Shown here one piece after another: positions 11,963 through 21,240 of a stretch of DNA of 64,000 nucleotides. Where the stretch lies: assembly GCA_021604805.1 (NCBI GenBank), contig BQJR01000001.1, positions 62,001 through 126,000 on the forward strand. The letters are read 5' to 3'. Both the position numbers and the translations under genes were made by a program. This DNA comes from Planctomycetota bacterium (GTDB taxonomy: Bacteria > Planctomycetota > B15-G4). The notes beneath the pieces were generated by a model that was not told where the DNA came from, searched no databases, and saw nothing but the letters and a program-made list of their open reading frames with translations. Positions within the stretch are counted from its first letter, which is position 1. Each line of letters begins with the position of its first letter.

Positions 11963-12987
11963 AGATCCTCGTGACCGGCGGCGCCGGATTCATCGGCTCG
12001 CACTTCGTGCTCGAGATGCGCAAGCGTCGCCCGGAGGTCGAGCTGGTCAACGTGGACTTGCTCACCTACGCTGGCAACCTCGAGAACCTCACTCCGCTCG
12101 AGGGCGACGCCGGCCACGTGTTCGTGAAGGCCGACGTCTCTGATCGCGCCGCCATGGAGGCCGTGTTCACCGAGCACAAGCCCGATGGTGTGATCCACTT
12201 CGCCGCCGAGAGCCACGTGGACCGCTCGATCCTCGACGCCTCGCCCTTCGTGCGGAACAACATCCTCGGCACCCAGGTTCTGCTCGACGTGGCGCGCGCC
12301 GCTGGCGTGGATCGCTACCTCCAAGTGAGCACCGACGAGGTCTACGGCGCGCTCGGCAAGACGGGCCTGTTCACCGAGAGCACCCCGCTGGCCCCCAACT
12401 CGCCCTACGCCGCCAGCAAGGCCGCCGCCGACATGCTCGTGCGCGCCGCCCACAAGACCCACGGCTTCAACGCGGTGATCACGCGCTGCAGCAACAACTA
12501 CGGCCCGCTGCAGTTCCCCGAGAAGCTCATCCCGCTGATGATCGCCAACGCCTACGAGGGCAAGAAGTTGCCCGTGTATGGCGACGGCATGCAGATCCGC
12601 GACTGGCTCCACGTGAGCGATCACTGCGAGGCCATCTGGACCGTTTACAGCGAGGCGGCGCCCGGCTCGGTCTACAACGTGGGCGGCAACAACGAATGGG
12701 CGAACATTGATGTCGTCAAGTTGCTGCTGGAGATCGTGGGGCAACCCGAGAGCTTGATCGAGTACGTCACCGACCGGGCGGGTCACGATCGTCGCTATGC
12801 CATCGATGCCAGCAAGATCCGCGACGACCTCGGCTGGCAGCCCGCGCGCACCTTCGAGGAAGCGCTTCCCGAAACCGTGAAGTGGTATCTCGAGCACCGC
12901 GACTGGTGGGAGCGCGTGCGCTCCGGCGCCTACCGCGAGTACTACGCCACGCAGTACGGCGGCAGGGTGAGCGCGCCCGAAGCCTGA
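11959..12987 (+). CDS. rmlB: dTDP-glucose 4,6-dehydratase
   Basis: The enzyme converts dTDP-glucose to dTDP-4-dehydro-6-deoxyglucose with bound NAD. The 342-residue sequence has GGAGFIGSHF, AAESHVDRSI, the family signature STDEVYG with Thr125, Asp126 and Glu127, and Tyr150/Lys154 in SPYAASKAAAD. RCSNNYGPLQFPEKLIP and GMQIRDWLHVSDHCEAI complete the match. It is the last gene of the rmlA-rmlD-rmlB run and is followed by a 227-base gap before the polysaccharide export genes. Confidence 0.96.
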   Translation: MKILVTGGAGFIGSHFVLEMRKRRPEVELVNVDLLTYAGNLENLTPLEGDAGHVFVKADVSDRAAMEAVFTEHKPDGVIHFAAESHVDRSILDASPFVRNNILGTQVLLDVARAAGVDRYLQVSTDEVYGALGKTGLFTESTPLAPNSPYAASKAAADMLVRAAHKTHGFNAVITRCSNNYGPLQFPEKLIPLMIANAYEGKKLPVYGDGMQIRDWLHVSDHCEAIWTVYSEAAPGSVYNVGGNNEWANIDVVKLLLEIVGQPESLIEYVTDRAGHDRRYAIDASKIRDDLGWQPARTFEEALPETVKWYLEHRDWWERVRSGAYREYYATQYGGRVSAPEA

Positions 12988-13103
12988 GTCGTCGGGCGAC
13001 AGGCCGCGGGGTGAGTTGAGTCCCTTCTTGGGCGCTTCCTCACTTTGGCTGGATTTTTCCCGGCCAGCGGTCGATATCACCTCCAGCGTTCCTTGAGAAT
13101 CAT

Positions 13104-13138
13104 GGGTTCCCTCGCGGAACCCGTTTCCCGAGAAACGG
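13104..13138 (+). promoter_or_regulatory. Two adjacent hairpins in the leader of the export operon
   Basis: The gap 12988-13214 separates rmlB from the export lipoprotein gene. It contains two perfect 7-bp inverted repeats that share two bases. The first is GGGTTCC (13104-13110) with GGAACCC (13116-13122). The second is CCGTTTC (13121-13127) with GAAACGG (13132-13138). Because bases 13121-13122 belong to both stems, the two hairpins compete slightly. Neither is followed by a T-run, so they are not classical terminators. They may shape the 5' leader of the export operon or end the rml message weakly. The rest of the gap shows no promoter I trust. Confidence 0.45.
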
Positions 13139-13214
13139 TTGGTGATGGAGGGCCCGGCAGCAGCTGTCGGGTCTCAGGAGCTGAGCGAGACTAGCGAGCA
13201 AGAGGAGAGCAGCG

Positions 13215-14015
13215 ATGGCCACCCGTTGGCGGCCCTTCCTGGTGTGTGTGGCGCTCATCGCGCTGACGGCAGCCTGCCGCCAGACCGACGACGCACGTGT
13301 GCTCCAGGTGCTCAATCAGCGCGGCTTCGGACGACCGACGCTCGACGCGAACCGTCGCTACTACCTGGGCATCGGCGACATCCTTGTGCTGCGCGACACC
13401 GGTCACCCCGAATACAACGGTGTGAGCGAGCCCGTGCGCATGGACGGCACGATTACGCTGCCCGACGTGGGTGAGGTCTACGTGAACGGGCTCACGCCCG
13501 CCGAGGCCACGCAGGTCGTGCGCCAGCGCTTCGACTCCTTCGTGCTCGACACCACGGGCATGAACGTGGAAGTCAACGCGATCAACAGCAAGAAGTTCTA
13601 CGTGGCCGGCTTGCCGCCGCGCAAAGCCGTGGCGATCCCGTTCACCGGCGACACCACGCTGATCGACGCGATGGTCAAGTCGGCGGTCGACGAGATCCTG
13701 GTCGACACGGACGAGATCTTGGTGATCCGCGGCGACCCCGAACACCCCTTCGTGATCGCCTGCGACTACGACGCGATCGTCACCGAAGGTCTCACGCGCG
13801 ACAACATCACGATCCGCGAGAACGACATCGTGTACCTCACGCCGTCGATCACGGGTTGGTTCGTGTACGGCGTGAACATCTTGCTGGCGCCCGTGCAGCC
13901 GTTCACGCAGCTGATCTTCGGCGCCAACAACTCGATCTCTGCGACGAACAGCTTCGGCGAAGGCACGATCGGCGCCGGCAACAACAACAAGTTCAACAAC
14001 AACAACGGCTTCTGA
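13215..14015 (+). CDS. Polysaccharide export outer-membrane lipoprotein (Wza/OPX family)
   Basis: The protein should form or seed the outer-membrane exit for the surface polysaccharide. The 266 residues start with a lipoprotein signal whose lipobox is LTAAC, lipidated at Cys21. The export domain follows with YYLGIGDILVLRDTG and MDGTITLPDVGEVYVNGL, then the VVRQRF segment, and then SLBB-like repeats (KKFYVAGLPPRKAVAIP). The C-terminus is an odd Gly/Asn run (GAGNNNKFNNNNGF). A ribosome site AGAGGAG (13201-13207) precedes the ATG. The chain-length gene follows four bases downstream. The family resembles the export protein described beside exosortase A systems. Confidence 0.88.
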   Translation: MATRWRPFLVCVALIALTAACRQTDDARVLQVLNQRGFGRPTLDANRRYYLGIGDILVLRDTGHPEYNGVSEPVRMDGTITLPDVGEVYVNGLTPAEATQVVRQRFDSFVLDTTGMNVEVNAINSKKFYVAGLPPRKAVAIPFTGDTTLIDAMVKSAVDEILVDTDEILVIRGDPEHPFVIACDYDAIVTEGLTRDNITIRENDIVYLTPSITGWFVYGVNILLAPVQPFTQLIFGANNSISATNSFGEGTIGAGNNNKFNNNNGF

Positions 14016-14019
14016 CGCG

Positions 14020-15684
14020 ATGGCAACGCCCAACGACACCGCGATGCAGCAGGGCCCCGACGCCCGCGAATTGATCCAGAAGGTGGTCGGCGCGATCCGC
14101 CGCAACCTGGTTCGCGTCGTCTTCACCACCTTGTTGTTCGTGATGCTGGGCGCGGCCGTGGTGATGATCTGGCCCGAGAAGTACGAGTCGCAGACCAGCT
14201 TCAACATGAACGAGTCGAAGCTGGTGCTCGACGCCACGCTCTCCGACGACCTGGCCGACGTCCCGTTGTCGCGCAAGATGGGCGCGCTCCAGGCGCAGAT
14301 GCAGTCGCTCAAGCGCATCACCGCCGTGATGGACGAGTTGCAGTGGGAAGAGTGGCTCGAGACCGGGCGCAACCCGTCGCGCCGTCGCGCGCTGCACCGC
14401 AAGGTGAAGGACAACTTCGACATCCAGCTCGACCCCGACCAGTCGAGCATGATCACGGCCACCTTCTCCTTCCAGTGGACCACGCCGCGCCAAGCCGCAG
14501 CCTTCGTGAACCGGGCGCGCGACCACTTCATCAAGCTCGTGCAGGACAACTCGCGTCAGGTGGCGGAGAGCAAGCTCGACCGCGAGCAGCGCAACCTGCT
14601 CGACCTCGAAGACGAACACCGCGCTGCGCTCGAGGCGATTCGCACCTACGAGCAAGAGAACGACGTCGCCTCACTGCTCGACTCACCGGCGAACAACTCG
14701 CTCAAGACCGACTTGATCGTGCGCCTGAGTGAAGTCTCGGCAAAGCGCATCTCGGCGGTCACAGAAGTGGGGCTGCTCGAAGCCGAGCTGGCGACGATCC
14801 CGCGCACGCGTCTCGAGATCGTGCCGCCCGACAACGAAGCGCAAGCCACGGCGCTGCTCGAGCTGCAGACCGCGCAAGCCGCCTTCGACGAGATCGCCGG
14901 GACCTACACCTCGCAGCACTACAAGTACCTGAGCGCCGAGCGCAAACTCGAAGACGCCAAGTCGAAGCTCGAAGCCGCGGGTGGCACGCCCGAGATCGAG
15001 TACGAGCAGGTGCCCAACCCGCCCTACGTGACCCTGCTCGGCGAACTCGAGAGCAAGCGCGCCTTGTTGCTCGAATACACCACGGCCGCCGACAGGTTCC
15101 AGAGCGAACTCACGCGCATCGAGAGCAACTTGCGTCGCTTGCCGCGGGTCACGGCCGACATGGCGCGTCTCAGCGCCGAAGAAGAGTCGGCGCGCGAGAT
15201 CCTGGCGCTGGCTCGCATCGGCATCCAACCGCTGCGCGACCGCGTGAAGACGCTGCGCAACGCCGCGAGCAACTCCGCCACGGGCTCCGTGCTGGGTGGT
15301 CGCACCTTCGAGATCCTCGAAGAAGGCATCGAGCCGGAAACGGCCGTGCTGCCCATCGGCGCGATCATCATGGCGGTCAGCCTGTTGCTCGGCATCGCGT
15401 TGGGCCTCACCGGTCCTGTGCTCAAGGAGATGACGCGCAGCTCCTTCGGCAGCGTGAAGGAAGTCTCGCGTTCGCTCGGCGTGCCGGTGCTCGGCGCCGT
15501 CGACCTGATCCTCACCTCACGCGACGTGCGCGCGCGCACGGTTCAATCGTGGCTCACGATCACCGCCATGGTGCTCGTGCTGCTCGCGCTCGGCACGTTC
15601 CTGTACCTGTACTCCACCAACCCTGGCGTGTTGCCGTCGGGTGTCGGTCGTGCGGTGCGTGATCTCCAACTCGCACTGACCTGA
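14020..15684 (+). CDS. Chain-length determinant protein (Wzz/GumC type, no kinase domain)
   Basis: This inner-membrane protein should control polymer length and contact the export lipoprotein. The 554 residues have a first membrane segment at about 33-52, a Wzz signature (WPEKYESQTSF), and a long coiled-coil periplasmic part between about 160 and 430. A second segment lies near 443-465 and a third near 513-534. It has no Walker A motif, so the tyrosine kinase found fused in many such proteins is absent, and none is encoded nearby. The third membrane segment after a cytoplasmic stretch is slightly unusual. It resembles chain-length proteins of exosortase-associated loci. Confidence 0.85.
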   Translation: MATPNDTAMQQGPDARELIQKVVGAIRRNLVRVVFTTLLFVMLGAAVVMIWPEKYESQTSFNMNESKLVLDATLSDDLADVPLSRKMGALQAQMQSLKRITAVMDELQWEEWLETGRNPSRRRALHRKVKDNFDIQLDPDQSSMITATFSFQWTTPRQAAAFVNRARDHFIKLVQDNSRQVAESKLDREQRNLLDLEDEHRAALEAIRTYEQENDVASLLDSPANNSLKTDLIVRLSEVSAKRISAVTEVGLLEAELATIPRTRLEIVPPDNEAQATALLELQTAQAAFDEIAGTYTSQHYKYLSAERKLEDAKSKLEAAGGTPEIEYEQVPNPPYVTLLGELESKRALLLEYTTAADRFQSELTRIESNLRRLPRVTADMARLSAEEESAREILALARIGIQPLRDRVKTLRNAASNSATGSVLGGRTFEILEEGIEPETAVLPIGAIIMAVSLLLGIALGLTGPVLKEMTRSSFGSVKEVSRSLGVPVLGAVDLILTSRDVRARTVQSWLTITAMVLVLLALGTFLYLYSTNPGVLPSGVGRAVRDLQLALT

Positions 15685-15694
15685 GGGCGCTCTC

Positions 15695-16888
15695 GTGCAG
15701 GTGCTCTTCGTAGCGCACCGTGCTCCCTTTCCTCCCGACAAGGGGGATCGCCTGCGCGCGTGGCGTCATCTCACGCGACTCAGCGAACTGGGCCCGGTGG
15801 ACATCGTGGCCCAGGCCGACGACGAAGCCTCGGCGCGAGTCGCGCGCGAGGGCCTGGCCAAGATCTGCCGCGAAGTGCACGTGCACACGCGGCGGCGTCT
15901 GCCCGCGCTGGGTCAGGTGGGGTGGGCGCTGGTCTCGGGCGCTTCGCTCACCGTGGCCTGGTTGCGCGACGCGCGCGTGGAGCGTTCGCTCCGCGAGCTC
16001 GGCGCACGCCACGACTACGACCTCGGTTGGGCCTTCTCGTCGGGCACGGGGCCGTGGATCGAGCGCGCGCGCGTGCCGCGTCGCATCATGGACCTCTGCG
16101 ATCTCGACGCGCTCAAGTGGAGCGCGCTGGCCCACGACCAAGCCGGCCCGCGCGGTTGGGTCTACGGCCTCGAAGCGCGGCGCCTGCTGCCGCTCGAGCT
16201 GGGACTCTCGGAACGCTGCGAGTTGAGTTTGCTCAGCACGCAACAAGAGGTGAGTGACCTGTGCGAGCGCACCACGCCGCGCCGCATCGAAGTGCTCACG
16301 AACGGCGTGCCTTGGGAGCAGAGCAGCGAGCTGCCAGCGCCCAGTGAGGCGCCGCCCGTGATCGGCTTCCTCGGACAGATGGACTACCCGCCGAACGTGG
16401 CCGCCGCGCGCGAGCTCGCTTTGCAGGTGCTGCCGCGCGTGCGGGAACGCGTGCCCGACGCGCAGCTCGCGATCCTCGGCCGACAGCCCACGGCCGAGCT
16501 GCGAGCCTTGGCGAGTCCGGGAGTGATCGACGTCACGGGCGAGGTCGATTCGGTCCCCGCGGCGCTCGGTGGCCTGCGTGCTTTCTGCGCGCCGCTCGAT
16601 CGCGGGCGCGGCATCCCGAACAAGATCCTCGAGTCGATGGCGGCGGGGCGTCCCACTTTGGTGTCGTCGTGGTCGGCGAAGGCGCTGCAAGGTGTGCCCG
16701 GCCGTGACTACCTCGTGGCCGACGGCGCCGAAGGGCGCGCCGAGCTGCTCGCCGAGTTGCTCGCCGACCCCACGCGCTGCGATGAGCTGGGTGCCGCCGG
16801 GCGTGCCTACGTGCGCACCCATCACGACTGGAACGTGGTGCTGGATCGCGTGCAACACCTGGTCGAGGAGGTGACGAGCGGTGCGTGA
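15695..16888 (+). CDS. Glycosyltransferase family 4-like, exosortase-A-associated sugar transferase type 1
   Basis: The 397-residue protein starts with VLFVAHRAPFPPDKGDRLRAW, the hallmark opening of the sugar transferase family named for its presence at PEP-CTERM/exosortase loci. The C-terminal domain has VIGFLGQMDYPPNVAA, then APLDRGRGIPNKILESMAAGRP, the nucleotide-sugar binding region with the E-x7-E-like pattern of GT-B enzymes. It probably adds a sugar to a lipid-linked repeat unit on the cytoplasmic side. The start is GTG. The end overlaps the ligase gene by eight bases. Confidence 0.85.
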   Translation: MQVLFVAHRAPFPPDKGDRLRAWRHLTRLSELGPVDIVAQADDEASARVAREGLAKICREVHVHTRRRLPALGQVGWALVSGASLTVAWLRDARVERSLRELGARHDYDLGWAFSSGTGPWIERARVPRRIMDLCDLDALKWSALAHDQAGPRGWVYGLEARRLLPLELGLSERCELSLLSTQQEVSDLCERTTPRRIEVLTNGVPWEQSSELPAPSEAPPVIGFLGQMDYPPNVAAARELALQVLPRVRERVPDAQLAILGRQPTAELRALASPGVIDVTGEVDSVPAALGGLRAFCAPLDRGRGIPNKILESMAAGRPTLVSSWSAKALQGVPGRDYLVADGAEGRAELLAELLADPTRCDELGAAGRAYVRTHHDWNVVLDRVQHLVEEVTSGA

Positions 16889-18248
16889 CCTCGTGGTCTT
16901 CTTCCTCTTCGTGATGGTGTTGCCGATCAGCTTCATGCGGCCGTGGGTGGGCGTGTGCGCTTTCACCTTCCTGGCCTACAACCGCACGCAGGATCTCACC
17001 TGGGGCTTCGCGCGCACGCTGCCGCTCTCGCAGTTCATCGCCATCGCGATGTTGCTGGGCTGGTTGTTCATCGAGTTCAAACCGCTACCGCTGCGCAACA
17101 AGCGTGTGCTCGCGATGGTGGGCTTGCTGGCTTTCGTCACCTTCTCGATGCTGCTCAACAACTTCAGTTGGGAGCTGCAAGGCACGCGCTACACCGACCT
17201 CGTGAAGGTGATCTTGGTGTCGCTGCTCACCGGCGCGCTGCTCACCACGCGCGAACGCCTGCGCCAGATCACGGCCGTGATGGCGGTCGGGCTCGGCTTC
17301 TTCGGCTTCAAGAACGGCGTGATGTTCCTGCTCGGCAGCCGCAGCATCATCGGGCCGGGCGGCATGCTGCGCGACAACAACGACTTCGCGCTCGCGATGG
17401 TCATGAACCTTCCGCTGCTGTGGTACCTCGGCACCGACGTGCTGCGTATGCGCGCGGGTCACTACACGCACATGTTCCTGCGCGTGATGTTGCGCGGCGC
17501 GCTGATCTTCACGCCGCTCACCATCGTGTCCACAGGTTCGCGCGGCGCGTTCCTGTCCACGTCGGTGGGGGCGCTGGCCGTGGCCTGGAACACCAAGTGG
17601 AAGGTGCCCGCGCTGGTGGGCATCGTGCTGATCGGCATGCTCGGGTTCACCTTCGCGCCCGCCGAGTACAAGGCGCGCATCATGACCATCTTCGACAAGG
17701 CCGAGGAGCAAGACGGCTCGGTGCAAGGCCGCTTCACGTCGTGGAAGGTGGCCGGCAACATGATCGTGGCCAACCCGGGCACCGGCATCGGCTTCAACCG
17801 GATGGTGAAGGAGTACAACAACTACACCACCGGCATCAAAAACGAGGAAGGCACCGAGGAGCACTTCGCGCGCGTCGCGCACAACTCCTACTTGCAGATC
17901 TGGGCCGAGTCGGGAACGCCGGCCTACATGCTCTTCATGGGCATGGTGGTGGGCACGGTGCTCTCGATGATGCATCTCGCTCGACGCGCCAGGAAGGAGG
18001 GCATGGACTGGGCGGCGAACTATGCGTCCGCCATCCAGGTGTCGACCATCTGCTACTTGGTCGGCGCGACCTTCCTCAATCGCGCGCACTTCGACTTCAT
18101 CTATCAGTTGGTGATCATCGGCTCGTGTCTGCCGCGCGTGATGGAGCACGAACGCACGCACTTCGGCGCGTTGCGCTCCGGCCCGCGCATCGCGCAGGGC
18201 GTGACGGTGCGTCACCCGAATCCCTTCGTGAACGTGGGGGCGCGATGA
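16881..18248 (+). CDS. O-antigen-ligase-like membrane protein (putative O-glycosylation ligase)
   Basis: The 455-residue protein is polytopic with about ten membrane helices. Its start (RDLVVFFLFVMVLPISFMRP, then LTWGFARTLPLSQ) matches the putative O-glycosylation ligase family described as exosortase A-associated. A large loop near residues 270-330 holds RFTSWKVAGNMIVANPGTGIGF and VAHNSYLQIWAESG, the Wzy_C-type signature with conserved His and Asn. It should polymerise repeat units or transfer them to an acceptor. GTG start at 16881. In systems with exosortase the acceptor is thought to be a surface protein; no such protein is visible here. Confidence 0.86.
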   Translation: MRDLVVFFLFVMVLPISFMRPWVGVCAFTFLAYNRTQDLTWGFARTLPLSQFIAIAMLLGWLFIEFKPLPLRNKRVLAMVGLLAFVTFSMLLNNFSWELQGTRYTDLVKVILVSLLTGALLTTRERLRQITAVMAVGLGFFGFKNGVMFLLGSRSIIGPGGMLRDNNDFALAMVMNLPLLWYLGTDVLRMRAGHYTHMFLRVMLRGALIFTPLTIVSTGSRGAFLSTSVGALAVAWNTKWKVPALVGIVLIGMLGFTFAPAEYKARIMTIFDKAEEQDGSVQGRFTSWKVAGNMIVANPGTGIGFNRMVKEYNNYTTGIKNEEGTEEHFARVAHNSYLQIWAESGTPAYMLFMGMVVGTVLSMMHLARRARKEGMDWAANYASAIQVSTICYLVGATFLNRAHFDFIYQLVIIGSCLPRVMEHERTHFGALRSGPRIAQGVTVRHPNPFVNVGAR

Positions 18249-19363
18249 GCAGCGCCACGCCGCTCGCCGTGGTGGTGCCGGACCTCAGCGTGGGGGGGCT
18301 GCAGGGTATGGCGGTCGACCTGATCGCCGCGCTCGATCCCGACGAGTTCGCGCCGCACGTGTACAGCTTCGACGCAGGCGGCCCGCTCGAAGAGCGTCTC
18401 GCCGAGCTCGAGGTGCCCCATGTGCACATGCCGCGTGCTCACGGCGTGGCGCCGGGCTACGCGCGCGAGTTGGGCGAACGCTTCTCCGCCGACGGCATCC
18501 AGCTCGTGCACTGCCACAACGTGACCGCCCTGTTCCACGGCGCGCGTGCGGCGTGGCGCGCCGGCCGCGTGCCGGTGTTGTTCACCGAGCACGACCGCGA
18601 GATGCCCGCGCCTTGGAAGCACCGCATCCTGCATCGCTGGCTCGCGCGACGCGTCACCCGCACCGTGGCGGTCTCCGCTGGGCTCGCGCGCGACCTCACG
18701 CGTTTCGAAGGCTTCCCCGCGGCTCGCACCTCGAGCCGCGTGAACGGGATCCCCGACCCGCAACTGCGGGCGCTCCCCGACCGCGCGGCCGCGCGCGCCG
18801 AGCTGGGTTGGGACGAGCGGCCCGTGATCCTTGCCGTCGGCAACCTCACGCCGGTGAAGAACCACCTCGGTTTCCTCAAGGTGTTCGATCGTGTGGCGCA
18901 GGCGTTGAACGGCGAGGTGCGTTTCGTGCTCGCCGGCAGCGGTCCGCTGCACGACGGGATCCGCGCCGCCGCCGACGCGCTGCCCGCCGGTGACGTCGAG
19001 CTGCTCGGCCGCCGCGACGACGTCGCACGCCTGCTCGCCGCCGCAAACGTGTTCGTGCTGCCGAGCCACCGCGAAGGCCTGCCGCTGAGCCTCGTGGAAG
19101 CGCACGCCATGGAGCGCCCGTCAGTGTGCTGGGACGTGGGCGGCAACGGCGAAGTCACCGTCGCGAACAGCACCGGCTTCCTCATCGACTACGGCGACGA
19201 AGAGGCCTACGCCGCGCGTCTGCTCGAGCTGCTCCGAGACGCCGACCTGGCCACGCGCATGGGCGCCGCCGCGCGCGAACGCTTCACCGAACACTTCACG
19301 CATGCGGCCATGGTCGCGGACTACGTGGAGCACTACCGTCAACTCTTGGGGGCGCGCGTCTGA
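18245..19363 (+). CDS. GT-B glycosyltransferase (family 4), exosortase-A-associated type 2
   Basis: The 372-residue enzyme opens with VVVPDLSVGGLQGMAVDLI and contains LVHCHNVTALFHGARAA and FTEHDREMPAP. The donor-binding part has AVGNLTPVKNH, VFVLPSHREGLPLSLVEAHAM (E-x7-E) and VWDVGG-like sequence. The start ATG at 18245 overlaps the ligase stop; the frame is open further upstream, but that part only shadows the ligase gene. It is likely a cytoplasmic transferase in repeat-unit synthesis. Its partner genes on both sides match the same kind of locus. Confidence 0.85.
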   Translation: MSSATPLAVVVPDLSVGGLQGMAVDLIAALDPDEFAPHVYSFDAGGPLEERLAELEVPHVHMPRAHGVAPGYARELGERFSADGIQLVHCHNVTALFHGARAAWRAGRVPVLFTEHDREMPAPWKHRILHRWLARRVTRTVAVSAGLARDLTRFEGFPAARTSSRVNGIPDPQLRALPDRAAARAELGWDERPVILAVGNLTPVKNHLGFLKVFDRVAQALNGEVRFVLAGSGPLHDGIRAAADALPAGDVELLGRRDDVARLLAAANVFVLPSHREGLPLSLVEAHAMERPSVCWDVGGNGEVTVANSTGFLIDYGDEEAYAARLLELLRDADLATRMGAAARERFTEHFTHAAMVADYVEHYRQLLGARV

Positions 19364-21240
19364 TGTGTGGCATCGCCGGATTCGCAGCGGCGCCGGGGCG
19401 CCAACGTCCTGAGCAAGCGCTGCTCGAACGCATGACCTCCGTGATCGCGCACCGCGGTCCCGACGCCATGGACTTCCATCTCGACGACGCTTGCGGCCTC
19501 GGCCACCGGCGCCTCGCGATCATCGACGTGTCCGGCGGTCGCAATCCCCTCGAAGACAGCGACGGCCACGTGGCCCTCGTGTTCAACGGCGAGATCTACA
19601 ACCACGAGCTGTTGCGCAGCGAGCTCGTGGCAGCCGGCCGCAAGCCTCGCACCCAGAGCGACGGCGAAGTCATCCTGCACGGTTACCTGCACTGGGGACT
19701 GCGTGGCATGTTGCGCAAGTTGCGCGGCATGTTCGCCTTCGCGCTGCTCGACCGGCGCAACGGCAGCCTGCACCTGGCGCGCGACCCGCTCGGCATCAAG
19801 CCGCTGTTCGTCTCCGAGCAACACGGCGTGATGTACTTCGGCTCCGAGATGAAGGCCGTGCTCGAGGCCTTCGCCGGTCGGCCGCAACTCGATCCGCGCG
19901 CGCTGTTCCAATGCGCCACGCTGGGTTACTGCCTCGCGCCGCGCACGCCCTACCTCGGCGTCGAGAGCCTCATGCCGGGCACCTGCCTGAGCTGGCACGA
20001 GGGCAAGCGTCGCGTGCATCGTCATCACGAGGTCGTGTTCGAGCCGGGGCGTTCGCCCGACGACCCCGAGGAGTGCTGGTCGCGCTTGGGCGACTCGGTG
20101 CAGAGTCACTTGATGAGCGAGGTCCCACTGGGCGCCTTCCTCTCGGGCGGCATCGATTCCTCGGCGGTCGTGACCTCGATGCGCGAGCGTGTCGACAGTG
20201 TGGACGCGATCTCGGTGGGCGTCACCTCCGCCGGCCTCGACGAGCGCCCCTTCGCGCGCGAAGTCGCCGAAGGACTCGGCGTGCGCCTGCACGAAGAAAC
20301 CGCCGAACCCGGCATCGCCGAGCTGCTGCCCGACCTCGCTTGGCACCTCGAAGCGCCCTACACCGACACCTCGGCCGCGCCCACGTGGTTGGTCTGCGAA
20401 GCCGCGCGTCGGCACGTGACCGTGGCGCTCTCCGGCGATGGTGGCGACGAGAACTTCGCCGGCTACCGCCGCACCCGCTACGACCTGCTCGAAGAACTCT
20501 GGCGCGGTCGCCTCCCCGGCGGATTGCGTCGCGGCTTGCTCGGTCCGCTGGGTCGCGCCTGGCCGCGTGGCGAGTGGGTGCCGCGTCCCTTGCGCGCGGG
20601 AACCATGCTGCGCAACCTCGGCGGCGATTGGCTCGACGGTTGGTTGCACTCGCTCACGCGCATCCCCGAGAGCGCCGCGCGCGAACTGTTGCGCCCCGAG
20701 TGGCAGACGTCCGAACCCTTGCGCGCCGATGTCGAAGAACGCGCCGCACCGCTGCAAGACCTCGACCCGCTCAGTCGCGTGCTCGGCATGGACCTCAGCA
20801 CCTGGCTCTCCGACGACATCCTCGTGAAGGTCGACCGCATGTCGATGGCGCACAGCCTCGAGGTGCGCGTGCCGCTGCTCGACACCGACTTCGTGGACTA
20901 CGCGGCGGGCCTGCCCAGTGAGTCGAAGTTGCGCGGTGGCGAGGGCAAGCACTTGCTCAAGCGTGCCTGCCGCGGGCGCGTGCCCGACTCGGTGCTCGAC
21001 CGTCCGAAGCAGGGCTTCCACTTGCCGGTCAACGAGTGGTTGCGCGGCCCGTTGGCCGGGCGCCTCAACGAGATCCTCGCCGACGGCAACGCAGAAGTGT
21101 TCGAGTTGCTCGACCCCGAACCGCTGGCGCGCTTCGCGCAGCAACACGCTTCCGGCAAGCGTGATCGCAGCACCGAGCTGTGGTTCCTGATCGCCACCGA
21201 CGCGTTCCTGCGCAGCGGGCCCGGAGGCAGCGAACGGTGA
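19363..21240 (+). CDS. Asparagine synthase-type amidotransferase of the polysaccharide locus
   Basis: The protein uses glutamine-derived ammonia to amidate an acid, probably a uronic acid or other carboxyl in the polymer. The 625 residues start MCGIAGF with nucleophile Cys2, then HRGPDAMDF, HRRLAIIDVSGG and FNGEIYNHELLR. The synthetase domain has the ATP-binding PP-loop SGGIDSS at 261-267, then VALSGDGGDENFAGY and KVDRMSMAHSLEVRVPLLD. This is the AsnB fold, but in exosortase-associated polysaccharide loci the family is described as amidotransferase 1. The UDP-uronate enzymes upstream would supply a carboxylated sugar. ATG overlaps the previous stop by one base. Confidence 0.87.
   Translation: MCGIAGFAAAPGRQRPEQALLERMTSVIAHRGPDAMDFHLDDACGLGHRRLAIIDVSGGRNPLEDSDGHVALVFNGEIYNHELLRSELVAAGRKPRTQSDGEVILHGYLHWGLRGMLRKLRGMFAFALLDRRNGSLHLARDPLGIKPLFVSEQHGVMYFGSEMKAVLEAFAGRPQLDPRALFQCATLGYCLAPRTPYLGVESLMPGTCLSWHEGKRRVHRHHEVVFEPGRSPDDPEECWSRLGDSVQSHLMSEVPLGAFLSGGIDSSAVVTSMRERVDSVDAISVGVTSAGLDERPFAREVAEGLGVRLHEETAEPGIAELLPDLAWHLEAPYTDTSAAPTWLVCEAARRHVTVALSGDGGDENFAGYRRTRYDLLEELWRGRLPGGLRRGLLGPLGRAWPRGEWVPRPLRAGTMLRNLGGDWLDGWLHSLTRIPESAARELLRPEWQTSEPLRADVEERAAPLQDLDPLSRVLGMDLSTWLSDDILVKVDRMSMAHSLEVRVPLLDTDFVDYAAGLPSESKLRGGEGKHLLKRACRGRVPDSVLDRPKQGFHLPVNEWLRGPLAGRLNEILADGNAEVFELLDPEPLARFAQQHASGKRDRSTELWFLIATDAFLRSGPGGSER

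Noticed and set aside
16943..18244. In-frame N-terminal extension of the glycosyltransferase starting at 18245
   Set aside because: The extra 434 residues overlap the ligase gene in another frame and have no protein-like pattern. The ATG at 18245 gives the normal family start.
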